Positions 18,439 through 28,183 are shown, numbered from the stretch's first letter. The stretch is DNA of 64,000 bases from Sulfurospirillum arcachonense DSM 9755 (GCF_000597725.1 NZ_JFBL01000004.1:1-64000), one strand, 5' to 3'. The notes: generated from the letters alone by a model not told the origin. Program-made: numbers and translations.

Positions 18439-19726
18439 CTAGTTTATCTCCAGCAAGTTCACTTACTTTTGCTTCATAACATTTTCCTACTTCTAACTCT
18501 CCAACTTCAGAGTCATTTAGTAGGATTTCACCATCAATTTCAGGAGCCCAAAGTAATTTTTTAGCACCCATAAAAAACTCATGTTCGCTACTTGGTCCTT
18601 CACATACGACATGTAAGGTTTTTCCTATTTCTACTTGTAAAGATTTTTCGTGTTTTTGTTTTACTATCTCTTCAATTTTCTCAATTCTCTCATTAATAAT
18701 ATCTTCTTCTATCTTTTCATCCATCTCATAAGCAGCAGTATCTTCTTCATCTGAGTATGGAAATAATGATACTCTGTCAAAATCAAAGTCAGTAACAAAG
18801 TCTAAAAGCTCATTGAACTCTTTTTCACTCTCTTTAGGATGACCAACAATAAGACCTGTTCTTAAAAAACTATTTTCTGCTTTTCTCATCATAGTGAGTT
18901 GTTCAGTAATCCTAGCTTTTCCTGCACCTCTTTTCATTGTTTTAAGCATCATATTACTTATATGCTGTATTGGCATGTCAAAGTAGTTGTGAAAGGTTTT
19001 AGAGTTTATTATAGCTTGTATTAGTGCATCAGAAGTTGTTGTAGGGTAAAGATATAAAATCCTTGCACTTTTTACTCCTTCTATATTCTCAATAGTTTTA
19101 ATAAGTTTTATTAGACCTTCCTTTTCACCCAAATCTCTCATAAAAGAGCTACTATCCTGAGAAATAAAAGAAAAATCGTAAAAGCCTTTTTTTACAAGAT
19201 TTGTTACTTCCTTTTCTATTGATTCAAGCGTTCTTGAGTGAAGTTTACCTTTGAAATTTGGAATAGCACAAAAACTACAACTTTGGTTACACCCTTCACT
19301 AAGTTTGATATATGCATGTGAATTTGAGCCGGTTATAACTCTTTCTTCATCATTTAAAAGGTAAGTTGCAGGAGTAAATCGACTCTCTTTTTTATTAATG
19401 ATTTCATCAATTTTGTCATAATCCCCAACACCAGTAAACAGATCTACCTCTTTAAGCTCTTCTTGTAACTCTTCACGATAACGCTCAGTCAAACAGCCAG
19501 TTACTACAAGTAAAGACTCTTTACGTCTTAGTTCATGAAGTGAAAAAATAGTATCTAAACTCTCTTCTTTTGCAGGTCCTATAAATCCGCAAGTATTTAC
19601 GATGAGTACATCAGCATTTTCTGGCTCATTGATGATTGTATAGTTTTTTAATTTTCCTAGCATTACTTCTGAATCTACTAAGTTTTTATTGCATCCTAGT
19701 GAAACTAGGTATAAATTTTTACTCAT
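18410..19726 (-). CDS. rimO: Ribosomal protein S12 methylthiotransferase
   Basis: This radical-SAM enzyme methylthiolates an Asp of ribosomal protein S12. The 438-residue protein starts [20 protein letters not shown], which is diagnostic for RimO over MiaB. It has the second cluster cysteine in [13 protein letters not shown] and the SAM motif [13 protein letters not shown] domain is at the C-terminus. It leads the rimO-tilS pair. Confidence 0.95.
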   Translation of the reverse strand: MSKNLYLVSLGCNKNLVDSEVMLGKLKNYTIINEPENADVLIVNTCGFIGPAKEESLDTIFSLHELRRKESLLVVTGCLTERYREELQEELKEVDLFTGVGDYDKIDEIINKKESRFTPATYLLNDEERVITGSNSHAYIKLSEGCNQSCSFCAIPNFKGKLHSRTLESIEKEVTNLVKKGFYDFSFISQDSSSFMRDLGEKEGLIKLIKTIENIEGVKSARILYLYPTTTSDALIQAIINSKTFHNYFDMPIQHISNMMLKTMKRGAGKARITEQLTMMRKAENSFLRTGLIVGHPKESEKEFNELLDFVTDFDFDRVSLFPYSDEEDTAAYEMDEKIEEDIINERIEKIEEIVKQKHEKSLQVEIGKTLHVVCEGPSSEHEFFMGAKKLLWAPEIDGEILLNDSEVGELEVGKCYEAKVSELAGDKLVATVTKTIS

Positions 19727-19771
19727 TTTTTATCTTTATAATTTTTTTGCATTATACAATATAATTTCTTC

Positions 19772-20632
19772 TTATTGCTGAGTTACGTTTTTTAGTTTAT
19801 CAAATGTTTTTACTACTAAAAGTACTATTATCCCAAAGATGATACCTACTAAAAACTCATTGGCCATTGCAGGGATAAAATCTAAAAAGTAATGATGTAT
19901 GGCATTGATATTATGCGAGAGAATACCACCACCTACAAGAATCATAGCAATTGTACCAACAAACGATAAAGTTTTAATGATTTTTGGCATAAGTGAAACT
20001 AAAAAATTTCCACTTTTAACACGATTTTTTTCTATAAGCCAAAATCCAACATTGTCTATTCTTACTATTAGTGCAACGAAACCATACACTCCTATTGTTG
20101 CTAAAATTGCAACAAAAGTTGTAGCAAAGATTTGAATTATAATTGGTTCATTTAAAACGGTTCCAAGGGCTATCATTACAATTTCTATTGATAAAATAAA
20201 ATCAGTTAAAATAGCAGCTTTAATTTTTTTCTTTTCAACTTCAAGTATATTTTCATTTGAAGCTTTCAATACTTTTTTATCTTCACTTGTTATATGCTTT
20301 TTGTGAAAAAATTCTTCTATTTTTTCTATTCCTTCATATAAAAGATAAAGTCCACCAAGTATAAGAATGTAAGGGATAACGAATGGTGCAAAAAAACTGA
20401 GTAAAAAGGCCAAAGGTAAAATAATAATTTTATTTTTTAAAGAACCTTTAGTAATAGCCCAAATAACTTTAAGTTCTCTATGTTGCGCAAATCCAGTAGC
20501 TTTTTCTGAGTTTACTGCCAAGTCATCTCCTAAGATACCAGCTGTTTTTTGAGTAGCTATTTTACTCGCAACAGCAACGTCATCTGCAAGCATTGCTATA
20601 TCATCTAAGAGTGCAAATATTCCTGATGCCAT
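19772..20632 (-). CDS. DUF808 family inner-membrane protein (YedI-like)
   Basis: This 286-residue protein has a soluble N-terminus and several membrane helices. It shows the DUF808 signature DDIAMLADDVAVASKIA...KTAGILGDDLAVN near the N-terminus. Residues from about 70 on alternate membrane segments (about 72-100, 150-165, 170-195, 220-245, 262-280) with charged loops. The function of the family is unknown. It lies 1 bp downstream of panC and is probably co-transcribed with it. Confidence 0.85.
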   Translation of the reverse strand: MASGIFALLDDIAMLADDVAVASKIATQKTAGILGDDLAVNSEKATGFAQHRELKVIWAITKGSLKNKIIILPLAFLLSFFAPFVIPYILILGGLYLLYEGIEKIEEFFHKKHITSEDKKVLKASNENILEVEKKKIKAAILTDFILSIEIVMIALGTVLNEPIIIQIFATTFVAILATIGVYGFVALIVRIDNVGFWLIEKNRVKSGNFLVSLMPKIIKTLSFVGTIAMILVGGGILSHNINAIHHYFLDFIPAMANEFLVGIIFGIIVLLVVKTFDKLKNVTQQ

Positions 20633-20633
20633 C

Positions 20634-21464
20634 TTAAACCCACATATTATCGATAAGTCTTGTAGTTCCTACTTTTGCAGCAACTAAGACTATACTATCT
20701 TTTAAGATGATTTTCTCAATCTTTTCAAATTTTCTATTTGTTATCTCTATATATTCAATTTGAAGTTCACTTAAAATTTCACTCATTTTTTCTTTTATCA
20801 CCTCTACATTTAATTCACCTTTAATCATTTCTTTAGAAGCGATTTTTAGTGACTTTGATATATTAAGAGCTTTTTGTTTTTCTGCATCACTTAGATAGGT
20901 ATTTCTTGAAGAAAGAGCTAATCCATTCTCATCTCTTATTATTTCACAAGGAACAATATTTGTATCAATAAAAAGAGTTTTAACCATATTTTGTATTAAA
21001 AATAGTTGTTGTGCATCTTTTTTACCAAAGTAAGCATTGGTTGCTTTTGTAAGATTTAGTAGTTTTAAGACAACTTGTAAAACTCCATCAAAATGTTTAG
21101 GACGTCTTTCTCCTTCTAAGATATAACTTTGTTTCATTGGAGCGATGATTGATGGTTCATTTTTGAAATATATATCATCTATATTTGGAATAAAAAGGGC
21201 ATCTACTCCTGCGAGTTCACAGATTTTTAAATCTGCTTGATATCTATTGGGATAAGTTGTAAAATCTTCTCCTTCTAAAAATTGGGTTGGATTTACAAAA
21301 ATAGAAACTATTGTATTTTGATTATTTGAGATAGATGTTTTTATTAAAGAGATATGCCCTTGATGTAGGGCTCCCATGGTTGGAACAAATCCTGTGTCTT
21401 GTTTTAAAGTTTTTCTATAATTTATTAGTTCTTCTGTTGTTTGTAATATTTTCATTTTAGGCAC
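20634..21464 (-). CDS. panC: Pantothenate synthetase
   Basis: This enzyme joins pantoate and beta-alanine using ATP to make vitamin B5, the precursor of coenzyme A. The 276-residue protein has the nucleotidyltransferase motif in FVPTMGALHQGHISLI, and FVNPTQF, GVLQVVLKLLNL and YFGKKDAQQL, all typical. The start is GTG at 21464. The ATG three codons later (21455) is equally likely, since most PanC proteins begin MKI. It is divergent from prfB with a 45-bp gap. Confidence 0.94.
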   Translation of the reverse strand: MPKMKILQTTEELINYRKTLKQDTGFVPTMGALHQGHISLIKTSISNNQNTIVSIFVNPTQFLEGEDFTTYPNRYQADLKICELAGVDALFIPNIDDIYFKNEPSIIAPMKQSYILEGERRPKHFDGVLQVVLKLLNLTKATNAYFGKKDAQQLFLIQNMVKTLFIDTNIVPCEIIRDENGLALSSRNTYLSDAEKQKALNISKSLKIASKEMIKGELNVEVIKEKMSEILSELQIEYIEITNRKFEKIEKIILKDSIVLVAAKVGTTRLIDNMWV

Positions 21465-21509
21465 TTTGTTGTAAAATAAGAACTTATTATATCAAAAAAG
21501 GATTATAAT

Positions 21510-22607
21510 TTGGATAGCTACGAATATACCGAGCTTTTAAAAAAATTAGCAATTAAAATAGACAATATCGCACAAATTATAAAACCTGATTCAATTAAAG
21601 CCAGATTGAGTGAGATTGAAGAGTTGGAACAAAATCCAGATTTTTGGAGTGATGCAAAAAATGCTGCTAGTATTTCAAAAGAAAAAACTAGTGCAAGTTC
21701 AATTTTAAATAGATACGAAAAAGCTAAAAGTGCTGTTGATGATACCAATGACATTTATGAGATGGCAAGTGAAGAGGGTGATGAAGATACTATTAGTGAA
21801 CTTGTTGAGGATGCTTCTAGTTTAGAAACGCTTGTGAGTGACTTAGAGATTGCTATGATGCTTAGTGGTGAAGATGATAGTAAAGATGCTATTATCTCTA
21901 TACATCCAGGGGCTGGTGGTACTGAGAGTCAAGATTGGGCTAGTATGCTTTATAGAATGTATTTAAGATGGGCAGAGAGGCATGATTTTAAAGTTGAAAC
22001 ACTTGATTTTCAAGAAGGTGATGAAGCAGGTTTAAAAGATGTGAGTTTTGTGATACGTGGGATGAATGCTTATGGTTATATGAAAGTAGAAAATGGTATT
22101 CATAGACTCGTAAGAATTTCTCCCTTTGACTCAAATGCAAAAAGACATACCTCATTTAGTTCTGTAATGGTGAGTCCTGAAGTTGATGATGATATTGATA
22201 TTGTGATTGAAGATAAAGATTATAGACTTGATACTTATCGTGCAAGTGGAGCGGGTGGACAGCATGTTAATAAAACCGATTCAGCAGTACGTTTAACGCA
22301 TATTGAAACAGGTATTGTAGTGCAATGTCAAAATGATAGAAGTCAGCATAAAAATAAAGCGAATGCTATGAAAATGTTGAAATCAAGGTTATATGAACTT
22401 GAATTAGAAAAGCAGCAAGCAGAAAAAGCAGGGATAGAAAAAAGTGAGATTGGTTGGGGACATCAAATACGCTCTTATGTTATGGCACCATACCAACAAG
22501 TAAAAGATACAAGAAGTAATATAGCTTACTCAAATGTAAGTGGCATTCTCGATGGTGACATATCAAAAATGTTGGAAGATGTATTAATATCTCAGCAAAG
22601 CAAATAA
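21510..22607 (+). CDS. prfB: Peptide chain release factor 2
   Basis: RF2 reads UAA and UGA stop codons and triggers peptide release. The 365-residue protein has the codon-recognition SPF in [15 protein letters not shown] and the catalytic GGQ in [18 protein letters not shown] (about residue 248). The frame is continuous from the TTG start at 21510, so the programmed +1 frameshift that controls RF2 in E. coli is absent here. Confidence 0.95.
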   Translation: MDSYEYTELLKKLAIKIDNIAQIIKPDSIKARLSEIEELEQNPDFWSDAKNAASISKEKTSASSILNRYEKAKSAVDDTNDIYEMASEEGDEDTISELVEDASSLETLVSDLEIAMMLSGEDDSKDAIISIHPGAGGTESQDWASMLYRMYLRWAERHDFKVETLDFQEGDEAGLKDVSFVIRGMNAYGYMKVENGIHRLVRISPFDSNAKRHTSFSSVMVSPEVDDDIDIVIEDKDYRLDTYRASGAGGQHVNKTDSAVRLTHIETGIVVQCQNDRSQHKNKANAMKMLKSRLYELELEKQQAEKAGIEKSEIGWGHQIRSYVMAPYQQVKDTRSNIAYSNVSGILDGDISKMLEDVLISQQSK

Positions 22608-22639
22608 ACCATAAAGGAGTAGTACGACCGAAAGGTTGT

Positions 22640-22693
22640 GCTTCAGTGCAAGGAATTTTTCAAGGACTTTGTTCTTGAAAAAGGAAACAATTA
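22640..22693 (+). repeat. 54-nt element with RNA hairpin, copy 1 (upstream of the 107-residue gene)
   Basis: This block matches 34950-35003 without gaps, with 46 of 54 positions identical by my count. Inside it, 22656-22667 and 22671-22682 pair as a 12-bp stem (one G-U) with a UUU loop. It is followed by an AAAAAGGAAACAA ribosome-site-like stretch, which is duplicated once more just before the ATG at 22711. Confidence 0.7.
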
Positions 22694-22710
22694 AATAAAA
22701 AAGGAAACAA

Positions 22711-23034
22711 ATGACAAATGATGCTATTTTAAAGCAATTAGACTACACTGTAACTCAAAGTGCATTAGCGCAATTGGATAAAGTTAAAAAAAATACAAAT
22801 GGATTTGATTATGTAGAGAAACACCTTATTACTCTTCATGATCAATTAAAATCTCATTTATCTTACGTGGCACTTTCAAGTAACCAAGACTATTTTAAAA
22901 TTAAGAATGAAGCAAAAGGTGATGCTATGATTAATGAAGTAACTGAAATAATAAAAAAGTGGTCTGAAAAATTTAAAATAGAGATAGAAAAAGTAGATGG
23001 TAAAAATACGTATTATATTATAGGATACAAGTAA
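22711..23034 (+). CDS. Small protein of unknown function
   Basis: This 107-residue soluble protein has no signal peptide or membrane segment. It looks mostly helical (about residues 1-60 and 70-95), ending in a short strand segment NTYYIIGYK. I recognise no family. It has a good AAGGAAACAA ribosome site and its own terminator. A structured repeat that also precedes gmhA lies just upstream, which suggests shared post-transcriptional control. Confidence 0.7.
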   Translation: MTNDAILKQLDYTVTQSALAQLDKVKKNTNGFDYVEKHLITLHDQLKSHLSYVALSSNQDYFKIKNEAKGDAMINEVTEIIKKWSEKFKIEIEKVDGKNTYYIIGYK

Positions 23035-23039
23035 ATTTA

Positions 23040-23071
23040 TTAGTTACAGCCATTTTTTAGGCTGTAACTAA
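23040..23071. terminator. Bidirectional terminator
   Basis: Arms 23040-23051 and 23060-23071 form a perfect 12-bp stem with an AT-rich loop of 8 nt containing six T. It lies between the convergent 107-residue gene and the phytase-like gene. Confidence 0.75.
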
Positions 23072-23078
23072 CATAATG

Positions 23079-24293
23079 TTATTTTGATAGTTTTGTAATA
23101 TATGTATTATATCTATCAATACCAAAGTCATTGTCGTTGATTAAAATCCAGTTGTTTTCATCAATATAAGCAATACCTTCAATTTTTTTAGGCATATTTT
23201 TAAGAGTACTTGTATCTAAAACTAGCTCTTTGGGCATAATATTATTTACATCTTTACTTTGTTCTAAGGATGGAGATGTCGCTATATCGTCCCATTTTGA
23301 ACCTAAAATTGAATTTTTGAATTTTACTTTATAAAACTTTGTTGTTTTTGATACTCTTTCTAAAATTATAAGTTCATCATCTCCAATTGAAACCATTTCA
23401 GAAATTTTAACAGCATTTTGTTTTTTCTTATTATCTAGCTTAAATGATTGGGCTTTATCCATTTTATAAAGATATTCACCAATGACTTCATCTTTTTTTA
23501 TGTCATATTTAAACATTCTTACAATATTAGATTTCTTGTATGCATTGGTATCAGGATTTGCTAGAGGACTTTGCATAGAAAAGTATAAATAGTTTTCATC
23601 TTGACTTATAGCAATTGATTCAATGCCTCTATTTAAAGGTCTTTTTGCAACTATTGCAGGAAGAGATGAGCTTATTTTATATTGAGCATTTTTTAAATTT
23701 TTTTCAAATCCAGCGGGAACAACTCTTTTTAGTATTTTTCCATCACTTGCGAGATGTAAAATAGATGCTCCATACTCTTCAGCAATCCAAAAACTTCCAT
23801 CGGAGAGTTTTACCAAAGCTTCAGCATCTAATCCTTGTGGATCAAACGAGATTGGATTACCTTTAATGTCATAGGCGTTTTCAGTTCCTTCATTTGATAC
23901 ACCACTTACTTGGATTCCATTGGCATTTTTTATCTGTATCTTTTCTAGCACTTTATAATAATTTTTAAAAAGTTTTATTTTATAGATAGTTGGTGTAAAG
24001 TTGACTACAGGAAAAATTTTACCTTTTTTACATAGTTTTTCACCCATAAGTTTTTTAGAGTCTTTACATTTTATGTTAGGACCACGATCAGTAATAGTAT
24101 AAAATATATCAGCAGGGTCATTTTTATAGTGGTATGCACCACTCCCAATACCAATATCAAGATGTAAGGTTTTATTTTTTAACTGTATAACATCAAGTTC
24201 TTCAGCAACTTGAACCTTTTTTATATCCCATGCTAAAGCATTACATGTAAGTAGTATGCCAACTAATAAAACAGATTTTATTTTCATCATCAA
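23079..24293 (-). CDS. Phytase-like/esterase-like secreted protein
   Basis: This 404-residue exported protein has an N-terminal signal peptide (residues 3 to about 21). It resembles the 'esterase-like activity of phytase' family, a predicted beta-propeller. Recognisable segments are FYTITDRGPN, FDPQGLDAEALVKL, FWIAEEYGASILHL, NRGIESIAIS and KIEGIAYIDENNWILINDNDFG. The true substrate of this family is uncertain, and the phytase name comes from weak activity reports. It stands alone, convergent with the upstream small gene and followed by its own short leader. Confidence 0.75.
   Translation of the reverse strand: MMMKIKSVLLVGILLTCNALAWDIKKVQVAEELDVIQLKNKTLHLDIGIGSGAYHYKNDPADIFYTITDRGPNIKCKDSKKLMGEKLCKKGKIFPVVNFTPTIYKIKLFKNYYKVLEKIQIKNANGIQVSGVSNEGTENAYDIKGNPISFDPQGLDAEALVKLSDGSFWIAEEYGASILHLASDGKILKRVVPAGFEKNLKNAQYKISSSLPAIVAKRPLNRGIESIAISQDENYLYFSMQSPLANPDTNAYKKSNIVRMFKYDIKKDEVIGEYLYKMDKAQSFKLDNKKKQNAVKISEMVSIGDDELIILERVSKTTKFYKVKFKNSILGSKWDDIATSPSLEQSKDVNNIMPKELVLDTSTLKNMPKKIEGIAYIDENNWILINDNDFGIDRYNTYITKLSK
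24241..24250. repeat. Dispersed palindrome copy in a signal peptide
   Basis: TTACATGTAA, encoding Leu-Thr-Cys in the hydrophobic core of the phytase-like signal peptide. Confidence 0.7.
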
Positions 24294-24361
24294 TACTCCT
24301 AAATTAGATAAATTTTAGTTAATGTTATCAGTGAAGTATTACAAATTGGTATCAGTTAAAT

Positions 24362-26038
24362 CTAAACCTTAGGGTATATTTTTATCTCTTTAGGTTCAAA
24401 CATTTCTTGTATTTTTTTTACAAAAGGGTCATTGAGTATCTCTTTTGCTTCAGCTTCTTTTTTATCTGCTGTTATGTGACCTGAAATACAACTTTCTGTA
24501 TTTGTCCCTTCATTTGGATTAAACTCAATTGACTCTATCATTGAAGAAGTATCTTCGTTTGCGTGAGAGTCATCTACCTTTTTTTTTTCTTCGTTTTGAC
24601 TCATTTTGATTTTTGTGTCAATTCCAAATATTTCTTGGACAAATTGCCTTATGATAGGGTAACCATGTTTAAGTGAGTTTTTGTCTTCACCTTGTGCTGA
24701 AGATGACCAAGTAAGTGTTCCTTCTTCATATGAGATAAATTCTATATAGTTTTTAAAGCAAGTTGCTAAATCATAACTTCTATCTTCAAGTTTAACAATA
24801 AGTTGGGCAAAAAGTTCCATTCCTTTATTTTTTACAGGCTCAGGAATATTTTCTTGGACTTTTTCTATCTCTTCTTGTATAGGTTCAGGAGTCTTACTCG
24901 GTTCTTGTATAATTGGTCTTACATGTTCTTTATCTATTTTGTGTGCTTCCACAATTTCTTGTACTTTTGGTACTCTAAACTTTTCATCTTCAAGGGACTC
25001 TACCATCTCTTCAATAGTTTTTATATGTAACGCTTCAATCATTTTAAAAAACAGAAGTGTTAACACAAAACCATTATCTGCATTTAAAAAGAGGAGGTTT
25101 TTTGATTCACTTAAAATTCTAAAAAAACGTTCAGTAATGAGAGTTGAGAATCTTCCATCAGAGTTAAAAAATGACTCTTTGAGATAAGCTATAAGCTCAT
25201 CAATAACAACTTCACATTCATAATTTTCTAACTCTTTTATTATCTCTATGAGTCTAGTTCGATCACCTTTTAAAATAGTATCAAAGATCATTTCAAGTTG
25301 TTTAGGGTCTAACAATCCCAACATAGAAGCTATAGCTTCAGGAGTAATATAGCCTTTTGAAAATATAATTGCTTGATCTAGAAGTGTTAAAGTATCTCTT
25401 AGTGAGCCATTTCCTGCACGACTAAGCATATCTAAGGCTTCACTCTCATAATTAACATTTTCAAGATTCAAAATATGTGATAAGTGATGTGTTATATCTT
25501 TATTTGCAATTTGTTTAAATCGAAAGTGCTGCGTACGAGAAAGTATAGTTGCTGGTAATTTTAAAGGATCTGTTGTAGCTAAGATAAATTTTACAAACTC
25601 TGGCGGTTCTTCAAGTGTTTTGAGTAGAGCATTAAATGCTTCTTTTGTAAGCATATGAACTTCATCAATGATAAATATTTTGTATCTTGCAGAATTTGGT
25701 CTATATTTTGTGTGTTCAATTAGATCACGAATGTCATCAATTTTTCTACTACTAGCAGCATCCATTTCTATGATATCTATATGTCTGCTTTCATTTGCCA
25801 TTTTACAATGTTCACAAACTTCACAAGGTGTTGCAGTAGGACCATTTTCACAAACTAATGCTTTTGAAAAAATTCTCGCAGTTGAAGTTTTTCCACTCCC
25901 ACGTAAACCTGAAAATAGGTATGCATGTGATACTCTATTTTGGTTTAAAGCAAGACTGAGAGTTTGAGTTACAGCGTCTTGTCCTATAAGCTTATCAAAG
26001 GAACTTGGACGATATTTTAGTGCTAGTACTTGAGACAA
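24362..26038 (-). CDS. dnaX: DNA polymerase III subunits gamma and tau
   Basis: This is the clamp-loader ATPase and replisome organiser. The 558-residue protein has Walker A GLRGSGKT at residues 44-51, four zinc-binding cysteines (about 64, 73, 76, 79) and Walker B DEVHML. An SRTQHF arginine-finger region follows. The C-terminal half is acidic and less conserved. Codon 487 lies at the end of an A10 run that contains the classic slippery heptamer A AAA AAG in frame. A -1 shift would end two codons later, giving a product of about 489 residues. The gene is divergent from a tiny lipoprotein gene and near rho, as in C. jejuni. Confidence 0.95.
   Translation of the reverse strand: MSQVLALKYRPSSFDKLIGQDAVTQTLSLALNQNRVSHAYLFSGLRGSGKTSTARIFSKALVCENGPTATPCEVCEHCKMANESRHIDIIEMDAASSRKIDDIRDLIEHTKYRPNSARYKIFIIDEVHMLTKEAFNALLKTLEEPPEFVKFILATTDPLKLPATILSRTQHFRFKQIANKDITHHLSHILNLENVNYESEALDMLSRAGNGSLRDTLTLLDQAIIFSKGYITPEAIASMLGLLDPKQLEMIFDTILKGDRTRLIEIIKELENYECEVVIDELIAYLKESFFNSDGRFSTLITERFFRILSESKNLLFLNADNGFVLTLLFFKMIEALHIKTIEEMVESLEDEKFRVPKVQEIVEAHKIDKEHVRPIIQEPSKTPEPIQEEIEKVQENIPEPVKNKGMELFAQLIVKLEDRSYDLATCFKNYIEFISYEEGTLTWSSSAQGEDKNSLKHGYPIIRQFVQEIFGIDTKIKMSQNEEKKKVDDSHANEDTSSMIESIEFNPNEGTNTESCISGHITADKKEAEAKEILNDPFVKKIQEMFEPKEIKIYPKV
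24578..24588 (-). other. Slippery A10G run in dnaX
   Basis: On the coding strand ten A are followed by G at codons 484-487. Read in frame this includes A AAA AAG. A -1 ribosomal shift or a one-base RNA slip in either direction meets a stop within three codons (TGA or TAG). Confidence 0.6.
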
Positions 26039-26062
26039 ATCAAAACCCTTTATTTTTTATTG

Positions 26063-26068
26063 TATAAT
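26063..26068 (+). promoter_or_regulatory. Probable -10 box for the small lipoprotein gene
   Basis: A perfect TATAAT lies 32 bp upstream of the TTG start, in the gap divergent from dnaX. Confidence 0.45.
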
Positions 26069-26100
26069 TTTACAATTATTACATATAAGAGGATATTAAA

Positions 26101-26205
26101 TTGAAAAAGTTTATAGCTATTGGAACATTAATTTTATTAGCATTGGTAACTTTTAGTGGATGTGAAAAAAATGATTATCAACATCCACTACATAGAAGTA
26201 AATAA
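26101..26205 (+). CDS. Tiny lipoprotein of 34 residues
   Basis: From a TTG start with an AGAGG ribosome site 8 nt upstream, the frame encodes MKKF, a hydrophobic stretch and the lipobox TFSGC, with the lipid-accepting Cys at residue 21. Only 13 residues follow, ending HPLHRSK. The length and plan resemble LptM (YifL), a short lipoprotein that helps LptD assembly, but the conserved GxKGPLYxP tail of LptM is not present, so this is only an analogy. It has a -10 box and its own terminator, which argues for a real gene. Confidence 0.7.
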   Translation: MKKFIAIGTLILLALVTFSGCEKNDYQHPLHRSK

Positions 26206-26206
26206 T

Positions 26207-26226
26207 AAAAAGGCATAAGCCTTTTT
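26207..26226. terminator. Intrinsic terminator after the tiny lipoprotein gene, shared with rho
   Basis: Arms AAAAAGGC (26207-26214) and GCCTTTTT (26219-26226) with a 4-nt loop make a typical terminator usable in both directions. It overlaps the rho stop codon on the other strand. Confidence 0.8.
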
Positions 26227-27559
26227 ATTCGTTCATATGAGATAAAAATTCTTCGTTAGATTCTGTTTTTAACATTTTTGCATATAAAAATTTGAGAGCT
26301 TCTACATCTTCCATTTGACTTATAGCACTTCTAAGAGCCCAAACACGTTGGAGTTTTTCTGGAGATTGAAGTAATTCTTCTTTTCTTGTAGCAGATTTCA
26401 TAATGTTAATTGCTGGATAAATTCTTCTATCAGAAATATTTCTATCAAGAACCATTTCTGAGTTACCTGTTCCTTTAAATTCTTCAAAAATAACTTCGTC
26501 CATACGACTACCCGTATCTACAAGTGCCGTTGCTACGATTGTTAAACTTCCACCAAATTCGATATTTCTTGCAGCTCCAAAAAATCTTTTTGGTTTATGT
26601 AGAGCATTAGCATCAACACCACCTGTTAGGATTTTACCACTTGATGGGGTTACTGTATTGTAAGCACGAGCAAGTCTTGTGATTGAATCAAGTAAGATTA
26701 CAACATCTTTACCCATTTCAACACTTCTTTTTGCTTTTTCTATTACTAAGTTTGCTACTCTTACATGGTTATTTGCTGGTTGGTCAAAGGTTGAGCTAAA
26801 AACTTCACCTCTAACACATCTTTCCATATCAGTAACTTCTTCAGGACGTTCATCTACTAATAAAACAATCAATTCAACATCAGGATGATTTTTAGCAAGT
26901 CCATGAGCTAACTCTTTCATGATTTCAGTTTTACCACTTCTTGGAGGTGCGACAATAAGAGCACGTTGACCTTTTCCAATAGGTGTAAAAAGATCGAGTA
27001 CACGACCTGTTTTTTTCATTTGTTCGTATTCAAGTTTAAATGATTCTGTTGGGTATAGAGGTGTTAGGTTTTCAAAAAGAGGTCTTTTTTTACTGTCTTT
27101 TAACGGAAGATAATTAATAGCTTCTATTTTTAAAAGAGCATTATATCTCTCTTGATCTTTTGGAGGACGTACTTGTCCTGTTACAATATCACCATTTCTA
27201 AGAGCAAATTTTCGTACTTGTGTTGCACTTACATAAGAGTCATTAGCAGTATCAGAAAAGTTAGCATCTAAAGCTCTTAAAAAACCATAACCTTCATTTG
27301 TAATTTCTAAAATACCTGTAAAGAGTATAAAACCACCTTGTGATACTTGTGATTTTAAAATTTCAAACATCAAGTCTTGACGTTTTAATTCATTTGGGTT
27401 TTCAACTTGTAGCTCTAATGCAATCTCAAGTAACTTATCTAAAGGAGTGTTTCTTAGTTCTTCTATTTTGTAACCGCTCACTGGTACGTGAGTTCTTGCT
27501 TTGTTGTTATGGTGTTTAGTCGTCTTGTGGGGGTTAGACGCAGTACTGTTACCGCTCAT
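26225..27559 (-). CDS. rho: Transcription termination factor Rho
   Basis: Rho is a hexameric RNA helicase that ends transcription. The 444-residue protein has a polar N-terminal extension rich in His, Lys and Asn (about 1-30). The Rho N-terminal domain and the cold-shock-like RNA-binding domain come next, with Walker A in [10 protein letters not shown] and Walker B in [15 protein letters not shown]. The Q- and R-loop region ([14 protein letters not shown]) is intact. It has its own promoter and a leader of about 100 nt. Confidence 0.96.
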   Translation of the reverse strand: MSGNSTASNPHKTTKHHNNKARTHVPVSGYKIEELRNTPLDKLLEIALELQVENPNELKRQDLMFEILKSQVSQGGFILFTGILEITNEGYGFLRALDANFSDTANDSYVSATQVRKFALRNGDIVTGQVRPPKDQERYNALLKIEAINYLPLKDSKKRPLFENLTPLYPTESFKLEYEQMKKTGRVLDLFTPIGKGQRALIVAPPRSGKTEIMKELAHGLAKNHPDVELIVLLVDERPEEVTDMERCVRGEVFSSTFDQPANNHVRVANLVIEKAKRSVEMGKDVVILLDSITRLARAYNTVTPSSGKILTGGVDANALHKPKRFFGAARNIEFGGSLTIVATALVDTGSRMDEVIFEEFKGTGNSEMVLDRNISDRRIYPAINIMKSATRKEELLQSPEKLQRVWALRSAISQMEDVEALKFLYAKMLKTESNEEFLSHMNE

Positions 27560-27663
27560 TTTACCTTCTTTGTATATTTTATTGTTCTTGAAGCTGTTAA
27601 GTTTCAGAAGTATTATTGCTTTAAGGCAATTTGATTCATGTAGTTTATCAATCTTAAAACAGA

Positions 27664-27692
27664 ATTTTATAATAAAGCAGAAATTTTGTCAA
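27664..27692 (-). promoter_or_regulatory. Near-consensus sigma-70 promoter of rho
   Basis: On the minus strand TTGACA (27692-27687) and TAAAAT (27669-27664) are 17 bp apart. This is unusually close to the E. coli consensus for this phylum, where -35 boxes are normally absent. The leader to the rho ATG is about 100 nt and contains a short ATTGC/GCAAT hairpin. Confidence 0.6.
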
Positions 27693-27705
27693 GAAAATCT
27701 CTTTT

Positions 27706-28101
27706 TTAATTAAAAGCAAAAAAGAAAATAGTTGGATAAATAATTAATCCAGCCCCTTTAATACCTATGGAGAGTGGATAGTTTGCTTTTAAAAGAGGGG
27801 CAAATGCTCCTAAATCTTTTTTCTTATAAATTTTATCCATAAGTGACATTTTAAAGCTAATATCTAAAAATTTAATTAAAATAAGTAAAGAAGATAAAAA
27901 AGAGTAGTTTTGAAATGACATTTGTGCGAATATCACAAAATAAAGGCTAGGATGGAGTAATATAAAGAAAATCACACCTTTTTTGTAAAAATAGAAGAGA
28001 TTACCTACATAGTCTCTAAAATTCTTACCTCTTTGCCAAAAGAGCTCAAAGATTTCTAAAAATATTAGGATTATTAAAAATAGTTGTATGTTTTGACTCA
28101 T
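27706..28101 (-). CDS. Small integral membrane protein of unknown function
   Basis: This 131-residue protein has about four hydrophobic segments (roughly residues 4-18, 38-60, 66-80 and 110-130) with basic loops between them. No motif is recognised. It lies upstream of rho on the same strand but separated by the rho promoter, and is divergent from ccoI. The aromatic, Phe-rich composition is normal for membrane proteins in this low-GC genome. Confidence 0.65.
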   Translation of the reverse strand: MSQNIQLFLIILIFLEIFELFWQRGKNFRDYVGNLFYFYKKGVIFFILLHPSLYFVIFAQMSFQNYSFLSSLLILIKFLDISFKMSLMDKIYKKKDLGAFAPLLKANYPLSIGIKGAGLIIYPTIFFFAFN

Positions 28102-28183
28102 TGATCGCTTCTTTGTTATTATAATTATTTCAAAAAATTTATGAATTTTATCATAAATTAGCTACATATAAAAGAAGCAAGGA

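Noticed and set aside
21510-21600. Programmed frameshift in prfB
   Set aside because: The frame is open from the TTG start through the whole gene with no internal in-frame TGA near codon 25.
24803-25187. Plus-strand ORFs of 75 and 82 residues inside dnaX
   Set aside because: They run antisense to a conserved gene and have hydrophobic, low-complexity composition expected from reversed acidic codons.
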